This document shows positions 16,598 through 26,966 of a stretch of DNA of 64,000 nucleotides, one piece after another. Under the pieces are notes generated by a model, which ran no database searches, was not told the origin of the DNA, and was given only the letters and a program-made list of their open reading frames with translations. The position numbers were made by a program, and so were the translations under genes. Source of the DNA: an uncultured Porphyromonadaceae bacterium (GTDB lineage Bacteria > Bacteroidota > Bacteroidia > Bacteroidales > Muribaculaceae); the NCBI GenBank assembly GCA_902493335.1, contig CABUPJ010000005.1, forward strand, positions 15,294-79,293. The letters run 5' to 3'. Each line of letters starts with the position of its first letter. The first letter of the stretch is position 1.

Positions 16598-17068
16598 TCA
16601 GAGCAATGATGTCACAATGGCGTCGAATTTCTCGGCGGGGAGCAGGTCGCCGGTACCGACGATGTTGCGGTTGAGGCTGCCGTCGGCGTTGAGCACGATG
16701 ACGTTGGGGATGCTCTCGACGCCCATCAGACCTGAGAGGTCCTGATATTTGTCGACGTCGACAGAGATGAAGTCAACCTTGTCGCCGTATTTCTCGGAGG
16801 CAGCTTCGAAAACGGGCGCGAATTCCTGACACGGACCACACCACACGGCGTTGAAGTCGAGGATGATGGGTTTGGGTGTGCGGTCGGCTTTGATGAGACC
16901 GGCTTCGGCGAGCGCGCGAAGAACGATTTCGTTGCCACTCGGAGCGACGGTTTCCTGGGTTTCGGCGGGGAGCTGATTGTTTTCAGCGGCCTTGTCCTTG
17001 ACGCCGCATGATGAGAGCATCGATACGGCCACAAAGGCGGCTGCGATAAATGATAATGCCTTTTTCAT
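16598..17068 (-). CDS. Thioredoxin-fold lipoprotein
   Basis: A 156-residue protein with a lipoprotein signal (Cys21 in LSSC). The mature part is a thioredoxin domain with active site WCGPC (76-80), VDFISVDVDKYQDL and the cis-proline region VESIPNVIV. It probably works as a membrane-attached periplasmic thiol-disulfide exchanger. It is preceded by a terminator hairpin that separates it from malate dehydrogenase and may be transcribed with the helicase gene downstream. The redox partner is unknown. Confidence 0.9.
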   Translation of the reverse strand: MKKALSFIAAAFVAVSMLSSCGVKDKAAENNQLPAETQETVAPSGNEIVLRALAEAGLIKADRTPKPIILDFNAVWCGPCQEFAPVFEAASEKYGDKVDFISVDVDKYQDLSGLMGVESIPNVIVLNADGSLNRNIVGTGDLLPAEKFDAIVTSLL

Positions 17069-17120
17069 GTTTTTTGTCGTGTTATTTTGTTGCTACAACG
17101 TTATTGACGATGTAAATGTT

Positions 17121-17167
17121 TATAAAACAGACCCGGTCAGTGTCAAACCGGCCGGGCCCGTTCTGTT
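17121..17167 (-). terminator. Terminator of the malate dehydrogenase gene
   Basis: On the minus strand a long GC-rich hairpin (+-strand arms AACAGACCCGGT at 17126-17137 and CCGGGCCCGTTCTGTT at 17152-17167, pairing with bulges) is followed by TTTTATAAA. Confidence 0.6.
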
Positions 17168-17233
17168 AATTCTGAATGTGGAATGTTGAATTTTGAATTA
17201 TCAACTATCTCGTTCCACAGCTCTGTTCTCTAC

Positions 17234-18160
17234 TCAGGCGAGGGCGGCGTTTGTCTTGTGGACAGCAGCGGCGCTCTTGGCGAAGAGTTCTTTCTCGACG
17301 TCGTTGAGGTCGAATTCGACGATCTTCTCGATGCCGTTGCGGCCGAGGATACAGGGAACGCCGATGCAGAGGTCTTTCTCACCGTATTCGCCTTCGAGGA
17401 GGGCCGAGCAGCTGATGAGTTTCTTCTCGTCGTGGAGGACGGCTTTGACGACCTGTGCTGCGGCTGCGCCGGGAGCATACCATGCAGATGTGCCGAGGAG
17501 ACCGGTCAGGGTTGCGCCGCCTACCATTGTGTCGGCAGCGACTTTCTGGAGAGTCTCGGCGCTGAGGAGGGTAGAAGCGGGGATGCCGCGGTATGCTGCA
17601 TAGCGTGTCAGAGGTATCATTGTTGTGTCGCCGTGACCGCCGATGACGATGCCTTCGACTTCAGTGGGGTTGGCGCCGAGAGCGATGCTCAGGAAATATT
17701 TGAAGCGCGAGCTGTCGAGAGCGCCGCCCATACCGATGATGCGGTTTTTGGGCAGACCTGATGTCTTGTGGATGAGGTATGTCATGGTGTCCATGGGGTT
17801 TGACACGCAGACGATGATGGCGTTGGGCGAGTGTTTGAGAATCTGGTCTGTGACAGATTTGACGATGCCGGCGTTGACGCCGATGAGTTCCTCGCGGGTC
17901 ATGCCCGGTTTGCGGGGGATGCCTGATGTGATGACAACGACATCAGAGCCTTCTGTCTTGGCGTAGTCGTTGGTGACACCTGTCAGGCGGGTGTTCAGAC
18001 CGAGGATAGAAGCGGTCTGCATTATATCCATGGCTTTGCCTTCAGAGACGCCTTCTTTGATGTCGAGCAGAACGACTTCGTCGGCCATCTGGTTTGTTAC
18101 GAGAACATTTGCACAAGTTGCGCCTACGTTGCCGGCGCCTACTACTGTAACTTTTGACAT
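17234..18160 (-). CDS. mdh: Malate dehydrogenase
   Basis: A 308-residue NAD-dependent dehydrogenase. The dinucleotide loop is GAGNVG (8-13), an arginine-bearing mobile loop is at IPRKPGMTRE (81-90), and the catalytic His176 is in GGHGDT. Length and motifs fit the lactate dehydrogenase-like malate dehydrogenases of Bacteroidetes. It interconverts malate and oxaloacetate in the cytoplasm. In anaerobic Bacteroidales this serves the reductive branch leading to fumarate and succinate. Its own promoter on the minus strand has TACCTTTG about 60 bp upstream. Confidence 0.95.
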   Translation of the reverse strand: MSKVTVVGAGNVGATCANVLVTNQMADEVVLLDIKEGVSEGKAMDIMQTASILGLNTRLTGVTNDYAKTEGSDVVVITSGIPRKPGMTREELIGVNAGIVKSVTDQILKHSPNAIIVCVSNPMDTMTYLIHKTSGLPKNRIIGMGGALDSSRFKYFLSIALGANPTEVEGIVIGGHGDTTMIPLTRYAAYRGIPASTLLSAETLQKVAADTMVGGATLTGLLGTSAWYAPGAAAAQVVKAVLHDEKKLISCSALLEGEYGEKDLCIGVPCILGRNGIEKIVEFDLNDVEKELFAKSAAAVHKTNAALA

Positions 18161-18256
18161 GATAGTTGGTTTATATTTGGGTTGGTTTTATGTATGTTGT
18201 TATGTGTTACAAAGGTAACTAAAATTTTTATTTGACGTGATTTTTTGACGTGGAAA

Positions 18257-19987
18257 TCAGATGACGTCGTCTTCGATTGTCTCGAGGGCCTCGGCCTTGA
18301 CTTCGGCGGGGACGGGAGCGTCTGAAGTGGCGGCCTCGAGTTTCTTCATTATGGCGAAGATAAATCCGGCCGAGAGGAGGCAGACTACGATAAGGATGCC
18401 CCACAGGAGAGCCACGTTGATTTCATTCCAGAGCAGGGCGGGGATGAACACCAGGTAGTTACCAATGGCGGTTGCGCCGAACCAGCAGCCCATCATAAGG
18501 CCTTTGTATTTGGGAGGCGCTACTTTAGAGACAAACGAGATGCCCATCGGCGAGAGCAGAAGCTCGGCGAATGTGAGGAAGAGATAGGTCGTGATGAGGA
18601 TGTTCGGTGAGACGAGCGTGGCACCCTGACCTTCGCTCGGAGCTGTGCCGAGACCGAGTGACGCAACCATGAGGAAGCCGAAGGCGATGGCTGCGACGAG
18701 CATGCCGAGACCGATCTTGCGGGGTGCGCTCGGTTCTTTCTTGCGTTTGGCGAGCCAGGCGAAGAGACCGACCGAGAACGGTGTCAGCGCGACAACATAG
18801 AAGGGGTTGAACTGCTGATAGATCTGGGGCTGGATACCTGTGACGGGTGAAGGTGTCTGATTGTATATCGCGGCGATGCCTCCGATGGCTGCCAGGGCGA
18901 CGATGACCGAGATGATGCGGCTGCGGCTGCCTGACGACTGGAAGATGTTGAATATCGCGTAGACGGCTGCGACGATGAGGGCGAGAGCCCAGACATTGAA
19001 GCCGATGCGTGTCCACGACGAGGTTTCGGTGGCGGTGAATACTTCGGCGAATTTGGTGAGCGTCATGCCGTTCTGATGGAATACCATCCAGAAGAAGATG
19101 ACGACTGTGAAGACAAGCAGAAGGGCGACGATGCGGCTCTTTGTCTGCGCGGGTGTGAGTTCGGGCGTTTTGGCTGCGCCTTTGCTGTCGCCGGCTGCCT
19201 GCATGGCTTCGGCGCTGTAGGTGCGGCGTCCGAGTTTATAGATGAGGAACGACAGAACCATCGAGCAGCAGGCTACGGCAAACGCGTAGCTGTAGCCGGT
19301 CGAGATAGCGTTCATGAAGTCGGTGGCGAAGCCTTCGAGATTGCCGGTATACTGGCTTGCGTTGGCGGCTATGTAGTTGTTGACGGTGTCGAGCGTCTTG
19401 GCGTCGAGGGTGTCGCCGCCCATGATTTTGGTGCAGATACTCGGAATCGCGGGGTTGTAGACGAAGCCGGCGCCTTTGAGGGCATAGCTGCAGAGAGCCG
19501 ATGTCACCGAGGGGGCAAACATGGCGCCGATGTTGATGGCCATGTAGAAAAGCGAGAAGGCTACGTCGCGTTTGTCGCTGTATTTCGGATTGTTATAGAG
19601 GTCGCCGACCATCACCTGAAGGTTGCCTTTGAAGAGGCCGGTGCCTATCGAGATGAGCAGCAGGGCGCCGAGCATGATGACGAGTGACGAGGTCGCCAGA
19701 CGTGGCGTCGGTATCGCCATTATAAGATAGCCTAAGAACATGACGACGATGCCTAAGGTCACGGTCTTCTGGAAGTTCCATTTGTCGGCGATGATGCCGC
19801 CGATCATGGGCATGAAGTAGACCAGAGCGAGGAATGTCGAGTAGATGAAACCGGCGGTTGCGGTGCTGAAGGCGAATTTTGCCTGGAGGAACAGCAGCAG
19901 GATGGCCAGCATTGTGTAGTAGCCGAAACGTTCGCCTGTGTTTGACAGGGCGAGTACGTAGAGGCCTTTGGGTTGGTTTTTAAACAT
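18257..19987 (-). CDS. POT family proton-coupled oligopeptide transporter
   Basis: A 576-residue integral membrane protein. The first helix contains NTGERFGYYTM, the ExxER-type proton-coupling motif of the POT/PTR family, and the GTGLFKGNL and MAINIGAMFAP segments are also typical. About 14 hydrophobic stretches are visible; the interhelical region near 190-230 is a long insert. It should import di- and tripeptides across the inner membrane with protons. The C-terminal tail is acidic. A TATTTTTG box lies on the minus strand about 50 bp before the start. It is monocistronic as far as I can see. Confidence 0.92.
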   Translation of the reverse strand: MFKNQPKGLYVLALSNTGERFGYYTMLAILLLFLQAKFAFSTATAGFIYSTFLALVYFMPMIGGIIADKWNFQKTVTLGIVVMFLGYLIMAIPTPRLATSSLVIMLGALLLISIGTGLFKGNLQVMVGDLYNNPKYSDKRDVAFSLFYMAINIGAMFAPSVTSALCSYALKGAGFVYNPAIPSICTKIMGGDTLDAKTLDTVNNYIAANASQYTGNLEGFATDFMNAISTGYSYAFAVACCSMVLSFLIYKLGRRTYSAEAMQAAGDSKGAAKTPELTPAQTKSRIVALLLVFTVVIFFWMVFHQNGMTLTKFAEVFTATETSSWTRIGFNVWALALIVAAVYAIFNIFQSSGSRSRIISVIVALAAIGGIAAIYNQTPSPVTGIQPQIYQQFNPFYVVALTPFSVGLFAWLAKRKKEPSAPRKIGLGMLVAAIAFGFLMVASLGLGTAPSEGQGATLVSPNILITTYLFLTFAELLLSPMGISFVSKVAPPKYKGLMMGCWFGATAIGNYLVFIPALLWNEINVALLWGILIVVCLLSAGFIFAIMKKLEAATSDAPVPAEVKAEALETIEDDVI

Positions 19988-20108
19988 AACGGGACTGTTG
20001 TTTATGGTTTTTAGATTTTTCGCTAAATTACAAAAATAATTCCAAAAAGCAACAAGAGCGGGCTGACTTATAGGTCTGAATGGGCTAATTAGTCAAATAT
20101 GCCGGTTG

Positions 20109-22205
20109 TCAGCGACGGGTGTTGCGGCCGACGTTGCCTGTATTTGGCCGTATGCCCTGGTTGCCTCCGAAGCCGCCGAAACCACCGAAGTTGTTGTTGC
20201 CCGGACGTCTGTTGTTCAGGTTGTTGGGGTTGTTGCGGTCATAGTAGCCGTCTTCGGGATCAATGGGATTGCCGAATTCGTCATATTCGGGCTCCTGCTG
20301 CTCCTGTTCGCCGTTCTTGAGTTTGGGTTTGTTCTTCTTTATGGCCGACGGTTTCTGACGGTCGACGGCCTCGGCGTAGATGTCCCAGTTCTGTTCGATG
20401 TCCCAGTTTTTCTTGAGAGTCAGTTTCTTGTTGTAGTAATAGACTTCCTCGGGCTGGAGTTTGTCGGGCAGGTTGCCGGTGTCCCATTCGCCGTTGCCGT
20501 TGGCGTCGAGATAGAGCCGGGCGTAATATGTGCCGGGTTCGACCCATTTGAATGTGGCGCGTCCGTCTTTGACTGTTGCTGTCGCCACGGGTTTGTCGCC
20601 GTTGTCAAGGAGTTCGACGACGGCGTTTTCTTTCAGCCCGGCCGAGTCTGAGGCGAGGCCGCTGATGTTGAAGACGAGATTTGAATAGTCTTCAAGCTGT
20701 TTGACTTTTATTTCCTGTCGCAATGGCTTGTTCCAGTGTCCGTAAATGCCTGTGACGGCGGTCGAGTCGACGGTGAGGCGGTATTGGGCGCCGGGTTTCC
20801 ACTCGACGTCGATGTTGAAAGCGAGCAGCGGCAGCAATGAGTCGGGGCGCATCTCGCCTTTGACGGCCGGAAGCCAGAGCGTGTCTTCTTTGATCTCAAG
20901 CTTTATCATGCGCTGTATTATGGTGTCGACGGGCTGGTCGGCTTCGAATGTCAGGGGTTTATAGACGTCCTGGGTCGTGCCGCTTGTGAGTTTTAGACCA
21001 AGGAAATCCTTTGGCTGGGGCACACCGGCCGAGTCGGTCACGACGCTGTCTTCTTTCTCCTTGTCCTTGTCTTTCTTTTTCTTGGCGGGCTTGGGGTCGC
21101 GGAAGTAGAAGCGCAGTGTGTCGGTCTGCGGCGACAGCATGTCGTTGGTGTCGGTCTTCAGATAGTTGACCGCGAGCATCAGCGAGTCGGTGTTGAGCAC
21201 GGTCGTGTCTGTTATCCAGTAGATAAGCGAGTCGAGTTTCTCGGTTTTCTGCACGAGAGCCCACTCTGATATGTCGCGTCCGCGGTTGCGCTCGGATGCT
21301 ATGGTGATTTCGGGAAGCGAGTCGGCCGGAGCGGCGAATTTCAGATATATCCGGCGTCGTTCGGGTCGGCTGTAGTCTTTGAGATACTGGGGCAGATAGT
21401 TCTGGTTGAACCATGTCAGCAGTATGTCGTTGGGGAGATACCTGATGCCGGGACGTGTCACGGTCGAGTCGGAGCCGTCGGCGGCGCGCAGGGTGTCGCT
21501 GACGCTGATGTGCTCGGTCGAGGGCGAGACGGCGACGTCATAGAAGGCCACGTTCTCCGAACGGTCCCAGTGGTAGTCGCGGTTAAGGTCGTTGATGGCG
21601 TAGACGCGGTAGTTGCCGGGCTTGAGGTTGCGTATGGTAAACTGGCCGTACTGGTTTGTGCGGGCAATGCGCTCGAAGGGGAGGGTGGTTATGGCCGAGT
21701 CGTCGAGGTTAGAGTAGACGCCGACGAGCATTCCCTGTGCCGGTTCGAGGTTGCGGGCTTCGAGGACCATGCCGGAGATGCGGAGCGAGTCGATGCTGTC
21801 GCCCGTGGAGAAGTCGATTGCGAAGCCGTCGAGTATGTTGCCTTCGTTGAGGTCTTTGATGGCGTCGGCAAAGTCGACGGTATATGTCATGTCGGGTTTG
21901 AGCGTGTCGCGGAACTCGACGGTCACGCGGCGTCCGTTGGCGCTGACTGCCGGAGGCTGAATCTGAACGGGCGACACGACGACCTTGTTGAACGGGTCGT
22001 CGAGCTGTATGTTCTCGTCGAAGAAAAGCGTCAGTCTGTTGCCGTCGAAGTTTAGCTGGCCGGGCGCGGGGCGCGAACTGACGAAAACAGGCGGGTCTTC
22101 GTCGCGCGGGCCGCCTTCGGGACGGCCTATACTCGCGCACGAGCCGATGACAAAGGCACTTGCCACGGCAAACAACAGATGCATATGTGAAAATTTGATT
22201 TTCAT
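20109..22205 (-). CDS. Ig-like (Big_5) domain lipoprotein
   Basis: A 698-residue protein with a lipoprotein signal (Cys23 in VIGSC). Residues about 35-135 form a Big_5-type Ig-like domain (PPVFVSSRPAPG, then FDENIQLDDPF). A carboxypeptidase-regulatory-like beta domain follows (GQFTIRNLKPGNYRVYAIND), and the tail is rich in Asn, Gly and Arg. Proteins with this plan are conserved in Bacteroidetes, cell-envelope located and of unknown function. The frame begins with TTG three codons earlier, but the ATG at 22205 starts the signal peptide. A TAATTTTG box ends only 6 bp before this ATG, so the mRNA may have almost no leader. Confidence 0.82.
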   Translation of the reverse strand: MKIKFSHMHLLFAVASAFVIGSCASIGRPEGGPRDEDPPVFVSSRPAPGQLNFDGNRLTLFFDENIQLDDPFNKVVVSPVQIQPPAVSANGRRVTVEFRDTLKPDMTYTVDFADAIKDLNEGNILDGFAIDFSTGDSIDSLRISGMVLEARNLEPAQGMLVGVYSNLDDSAITTLPFERIARTNQYGQFTIRNLKPGNYRVYAINDLNRDYHWDRSENVAFYDVAVSPSTEHISVSDTLRAADGSDSTVTRPGIRYLPNDILLTWFNQNYLPQYLKDYSRPERRRIYLKFAAPADSLPEITIASERNRGRDISEWALVQKTEKLDSLIYWITDTTVLNTDSLMLAVNYLKTDTNDMLSPQTDTLRFYFRDPKPAKKKKDKDKEKEDSVVTDSAGVPQPKDFLGLKLTSGTTQDVYKPLTFEADQPVDTIIQRMIKLEIKEDTLWLPAVKGEMRPDSLLPLLAFNIDVEWKPGAQYRLTVDSTAVTGIYGHWNKPLRQEIKVKQLEDYSNLVFNISGLASDSAGLKENAVVELLDNGDKPVATATVKDGRATFKWVEPGTYYARLYLDANGNGEWDTGNLPDKLQPEEVYYYNKKLTLKKNWDIEQNWDIYAEAVDRQKPSAIKKNKPKLKNGEQEQQEPEYDEFGNPIDPEDGYYDRNNPNNLNNRRPGNNNFGGFGGFGGNQGIRPNTGNVGRNTRR

Positions 22206-22317
22206 CGTCGGCAAAATTAATAAAATATCGTCAGAATATTATCAGTAAGCTCGCTTTAATGTGGCTACATATATAATTTTTTAGGATAAATTATTTCAAA
22301 AATTCGTCACTATTACT

Positions 22318-22325
22318 TAATTTTG
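22318..22325 (+). promoter_or_regulatory. -7 box of the glycerophosphodiesterase gene
   Basis: TAATTTTG, about 43 bp before the ATG at 22369. Confidence 0.45.
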
Positions 22326-22368
22326 CCTAAAATAAAATTTCACGAGACAATTAACAATTCTAATCATC

Positions 22369-25212
22369 ATGAAAAAAATCACTACCTTTCTTTCGCTCAT
22401 AGCGCTGGCTATAAGCGTTAATGCACAGCCGCTGCTTGTCGGGCACCGCGGCAGTTCGTATGGTGTCGAGAGCTCTCTCGAAGCTTTGCGCGCCGGCGCC
22501 GAACTCGGATATGAATATCTCGAGTCAGACGTCAAGGTCTGCAAGGGCGGAGACTTTGTACTCTCGCACGATGACGATCTCACCCGTCTGGGCGGTACGC
22601 TCACAATCACCGGCTCGACTCTTGAAGAACTCCAGAGCGAGGTGCTCACACAGACCCGCGGCGGTGTCAAATATACCGGCCGACTCGCTTCGCTCAACGA
22701 ATGGCTCGATCTCTGCAACGAGCTTAACGTGCGCCCTCTCATCGAGCTCAAATGGGCCACAGGCATCAACAGCAACGACCAGTCTAACATTCCGGCTCTC
22801 ATCAAGACCATCGAGGCCAAGGGAATGCGCGACAAATGTATCATCATGACCTCGATGAAGCCGTGTCTCGAATATATCCGCAAGAATTATCCCGACATCA
22901 CCCTGCAGTTCCTGACCGGCTAGTATTGGGCCAACCACTTCGACTGGTGTGTCCAGTGGGGTATCGACGTCGACATCCAGGCCGGGTATTTCGACAAATC
23001 GACAGTCGAAAAATATCACGACAAAGGTCTGAAGGTAAATATGTGGACGACCAACAGCGCCGACGGTTACCGCACATACGGCAACATGGGCTGCGATTTC
23101 ATCACCACGGATAATCTTGACCCCAAGAACCTCCCGGAACTTGACCCCGAAATCACACGTCCGCAGAATACCGTCGACTTCCCGCGCACACCCTATGAAG
23201 CGCGTGTCAGCGGCTATTATGACGCCGTTGCAAGTCTCATCGACCCTTTCGTGACTGAGGGTGAGATTGAAGCAGTACGATTCATAGGCGGCAAGCGTGT
23301 CGCTCTCGTCAAGACCACCGACGGCGCGACCGCAGTCTATGCCGACGGAGTCACGGGCAACATCGCACCCGAATCACTGAAATCAGTCAGCGCCATCGCT
23401 GTCACGGCCGACGGCCGCGTGGCCATGATCGGCGCACCCTCTGATGCCTCGCTCGATATCGTCATCGCCGACGTCTTCGGTGCGGCGGCTCCCGTAGCCA
23501 TCACTCTGACTCCCGCCGACCTTGGCCTCGCCGAGGGTACTGTCGCAGGCAAATCTGTGGCCGTCAGCGGCCGCAGCGACGCCCTGCGTCTCTATATCGC
23601 CGCCACAGAATCTGACGGCGCCAACAAGGTCGTCATGGCCGATCTCAACGCGGCAGGCAAAGTGCAGACGGCTGTCGTCAATTCTTTTACGACGCTCTCG
23701 TCTAATCCCGAGCCCAAGCTTGCCATCACCCCGTTCCAGCGCGACCGTCTGCTTGTCGGCATCAACGGCGGTGTCGCTCTCGTTGACTTCGACGCTGCCA
23801 CTCCCGACGGAGCGCTTACAATTGTTGACAATCTTCCCGCGAGATTCAAGGATGTCGACTTCGATGCGATCTCGTTTCTGAGATATGGTAAAAAAGTATA
23901 TGCTGCAATCGTTTCAGACGGCTCGGCACGTCTCTATGATGTCACTGACGGTCTTGCCACAGCTACTCCTGTTACAGACGACATTCTCACAGACTGCAAG
24001 GTATCGGCCGACAATCTTGTCTCGTCGGCTATCGTGAGCGGCGACAACGTGTCGGAAATATATGTCGCAGGCCGCGACGGCAGCATGGGCGTGGCGACAT
24101 TCGACGGTATCGGCATGGTGCCTCCTGTTGCCATTCAGGAATTTGAACTTACAAAAGTGTGGCTCAACGCCAACACGACCGACAATGCTCCCGAACACAT
24201 CGACGGTACAAACGCCCAGCAGGGCACGGCTGTCAACGGCCTATTCTATGTCAACGACTGTGCTGACAAAAAAATCTATGTCTTTGACCAGACCGGATGC
24301 ATCGGTTCGATACCCGGCGGAGCCGGCTGGGGCTGCTGCCGTGACGACAAAGGCAATATCATTGTCCGCGACGACAAACTCACAGGCAATACACATAAAT
24401 TTATAGTCTATGCCGCCGGCGCCACTCCCGACAATTACGGCACTCCTCTCACTTTTGAGGTCGAGGTTCCTCTTGACGGCCAGACCAACTTCATCAACGC
24501 CTCGGGTGACGTCTATGGCGGCCGCGGCTATATCTACCTGTTCCCCAACGGCAAGGATGCCGCCAATGTCATCTTCTTCGAGAATGGCGAATATCTCTGC
24601 TCACGCGCGTCAAAAGGTCTTATGCTGACGGGATCGACGGCAGGCTATGTCATTCCCCGCGACAACGACACAGAGCACTGGTGCTATCAGGTGCGTGCTT
24701 CGGGCGTTTACAACTATGACGCATCGGTCAATACCGAAATGATTGCCGGACGTGCATCGACCTCGGCCCCGTCGCGTAACTCGACAGGCGGTTTCGCCTG
24801 CTTCGAGCTGGCCGGTAACGACATCATCGTCCATAACTCGGGCGCCAACTATAAAGGCGGCTTCACGGTCAGAAACAACAGCAATGAATCGGAAGTCATA
24901 ACGACCGTCGCTCCCATCGGCAAACTCGGTTATGAGGCCGGAGGCAACTACTCGACATTCAACTGGCTCATCGCCGAGCCCACAGACAACGCTAATGTCT
25001 ATAATATCTACCAATATTGTCCGGCAAACGGCATGGGTCTCTATCAGCTCAGTGTCAAGGGTGCGGCTGTCACAGATATCACTCTCGGCGAGGACAACGG
25101 CGAGGCTGTCTATTATAACCTCAGCGGCGTCCGCGTAAATGCTGACAATCTCGCAACCGGCATATATATCAAGGTTGCCGGCGGCAAAGCCTCGAAAGTA
25201 ATCGTGAGATAA
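22369..25212 (+). pseudogene. Secreted glycerophosphodiester phosphodiesterase, broken by in-frame TAG
   Basis: One reading frame of 948 codons is interrupted only by TAG at 22921-22923 (codon 185). Before it: a signal peptide (cleavage NA/Q) and a GDPD domain with HRG (26-28), ESDVKV and SHDDDL. After it the same domain continues (YWANHFDWCVQWG, then VNMWTTNSADGYR, CDFITTDN), followed by a beta-propeller-like region and a C-terminal sorting-type domain (VYYNLSGVRV, GIYIKVAGGK). An intact protein would be exported and cleave glycerophosphodiesters. TAG is a normal stop elsewhere in this window (36004-36006), so this looks like a nonsense mutation or a sequence error. The piece from 23041 has an ATG but could not be exported by itself. 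Confidence 0.8.
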
Positions 25213-25232
25213 TCACGTCAACCAAGCAATTG

Positions 25233-25266
25233 AAAAACCGACGCAATATATGCGTCGGTTTTTTTA
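25233..25266 (+). terminator. Terminator after the glycerophosphodiesterase gene
   Basis: Arms AAAACCGACGCA (25233-25244) and TGCGTCGGTTTT (25251-25262) with further Ts: a strong intrinsic terminator. Confidence 0.88.
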
Positions 25267-25342
25267 TCGACAGTCGAAATTGAGCCACATCAATGCTGTT
25301 AACTATAATTAACTAATGGGGGGGTAAATTAATACATTTTTG

Positions 25343-25350
25343 TAATTTTG
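25343..25350 (+). promoter_or_regulatory. -7 box of the PD40 lipoprotein gene
   Basis: TAATTTTG about 42 bp before the ATG at 25393; no clear -33 element. Confidence 0.45.
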
Positions 25351-25392
25351 TCGTTTAAGTAAACCATTTAATCACACAAAAGTATAAAAAGT

Positions 25393-26406
25393 ATGAATTT
25401 CACCAAAACTGTAGCTGCGGTTATAGCGGTGGGCGGCATGATTGTTATTTCATCTTGCGGTTCAAAGACTTACACGGCAGCATTCTCGCCTGAGGAAACA
25501 GGCCTGAACATTGTTAAAATCACGGATGAATCAAAAAACACAGTGCTCGGACCGTCAGTGGGCGGCTACTATTATCTCGGCACCATCACCGGCGGCGGCC
25601 GTAAGAGCGGCCTGTCGTGGGCGCCTGTCAACGCTTTGGCCGTGTCGCCCGACGGCACTGAAATCGCTTATATGACCCGCGCCAACAAACAGCAGAATAT
25701 CATGGTGCGTCGCGCCGGTACGGGCGGTGCCGCCACTCAGCGTACATTCCGTCATGTCGGCGATTTCACCTGGGGTAATGACGACAATCTCTATTTCATA
25801 GACATCAACGACTCTCAGAACAAACTCTGTGTCGTCAACGCTCATGCCGGCTCGCTGATGCGTCAGCTGACAAGCAACAACCAGGACTATGAGCCTGTGC
25901 TCACAGAAAACGGCAAGAAGATTTTCTTCACCCGCAACGAGCGTGGCGCAGGTCCTTCGATCTGGAGCTATGAACTCGCAAACGGCGAGCTTACCAACTG
26001 TGCCCGCGGTTTCCAGCCGGCTCTCATTCCCGGCCTCGATAACGAATTCCTTTGTGTGAGAAATAACGACGAAGGCATGAGCGAAATCTGGCGGGTGAAT
26101 TATGTCAACGGTCAGGAGACTCTGATTCTCAGTGATAAAGAGCGCAGCTTCACCGATCCGCAGGTTTCGCCCGACGGCGAGTGGCTGCTTGTTGTCGGCA
26201 ACAGCGTCTCGACCATCAACAAAAAGAAAAATCTTGACATCTTCGCTATCAGGATGGATGGTTCGAACATGATTCAGCTTACCTATCATCCCGCACAGGA
26301 CGCATGTCCGCGCTGGTCTCGCGACGGCAAGAGTGTCTTCTTCCTCTCTACCCGCGCCAACGAAGACAACAGCTATAATGTCTGGAAAATGAACTTCCGC
26401 CAGTAA
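25393..26406 (+). CDS. TolB-like beta-propeller (PD40) lipoprotein
   Basis: A 337-residue protein with a lipoprotein signal (Cys22 in ISSC). The mature part shows repeated WD40-like PD40 blades: LAVSPDGTEIAYMT, EPVLTENGKKIFFT, DPQVSPDGEWLLVV and CPRWSRDGKSVFFLS. This is the fold of TolB and of many Bacteroidetes envelope proteins; it usually mediates protein contacts. It is anchored in a membrane facing the periplasm or cell surface. It has its own promoter and a terminator downstream, and is convergent with sufE. The partner is unknown. Confidence 0.87.
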   Translation: MNFTKTVAAVIAVGGMIVISSCGSKTYTAAFSPEETGLNIVKITDESKNTVLGPSVGGYYYLGTITGGGRKSGLSWAPVNALAVSPDGTEIAYMTRANKQQNIMVRRAGTGGAATQRTFRHVGDFTWGNDDNLYFIDINDSQNKLCVVNAHAGSLMRQLTSNNQDYEPVLTENGKKIFFTRNERGAGPSIWSYELANGELTNCARGFQPALIPGLDNEFLCVRNNDEGMSEIWRVNYVNGQETLILSDKERSFTDPQVSPDGEWLLVVGNSVSTINKKKNLDIFAIRMDGSNMIQLTYHPAQDACPRWSRDGKSVFFLSTRANEDNSYNVWKMNFRQ

Positions 26407-26429
26407 TCACGTTACATACGTTTTTACAC

Positions 26430-26468
26430 AGCGGCGTCATACCTCGGGTGTGGCGCCGTTCTGTTTTT
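26430..26468 (+). terminator. Terminator of the PD40 lipoprotein gene
   Basis: A 14-bp stem (26430-26443 with 26447-26460, including G-T pairs) has a 3-nt loop and is followed by CTGTTTTTA. Confidence 0.75.
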
Positions 26469-26534
26469 ATGATGGGCGTTTGTCGTTCTGGAGGAGCCGA
26501 AGTCCTTGTTTCTGTCGCCTGTTCGTCTAAAGTT

Positions 26535-26966
26535 TTATTTCTCTTTGTCCTCGAGGGTCTTGAAGGCCAACGCGAAGACTTTGATCTGTTTGACAACGGC
26601 AAGGAGTCCGTTGACGCGGTTGGGGGTGAGGTAGTTGCCGCCGAGTATCTCGCTGACGAACGACAGATTGGCGTTGGCAATCTCGTCGGGCGTGTGTCCG
26701 TTGAGTATGTCGAGGATGATGGCGATGAGTCCTTTTATAATCAGGACGTTTGTCTCGGCCGAGTAGTATACTTTGCCGTCGATGAGTTTGGCGTCGAGCC
26801 ATACATCGCCCTGGCAGCCTTCGATTTTGTTGGCCGGAGTCTTGGCTTTGGGGTCGAAAGCTGCGAGAGACTGACCGTAGTCGATGACGGCCGCATAGCG
26901 GTCCATCATGTCGTCAAACGAATGTAGTTCCTCGATTATCTCGTTTTGTTTCTCTTCGATGCTCAT
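26535..26966 (-). CDS. sufE: SufE-like sulfur acceptor protein
   Basis: A 143-residue cytoplasmic protein of the SufE family. The cysteine that would accept persulfide sulfur from a cysteine desulfurase lies in GCQGDVWL, near residue 51, and the C-terminal segment FVSEILGGNYLTPNRVNG is typical. It helps build Fe-S clusters. Its start overlaps the stop of the glutaminyl cyclase gene by ATGA (26963-26966), so the two are translationally coupled, although no functional link is obvious. No sufS gene lies in the window. Confidence 0.93.
   Translation of the reverse strand: MSIEEKQNEIIEELHSFDDMMDRYAAVIDYGQSLAAFDPKAKTPANKIEGCQGDVWLDAKLIDGKVYYSAETNVLIIKGLIAIILDILNGHTPDEIANANLSFVSEILGGNYLTPNRVNGLLAVVKQIKVFALAFKTLEDKEK

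Noticed and set aside
22921..22923. Genetic-code change (TAG as sense codon)
   Set aside because: TAG ends the gene at 36006 and is not seen inside other intact genes, so a window-wide reassignment is not supported.
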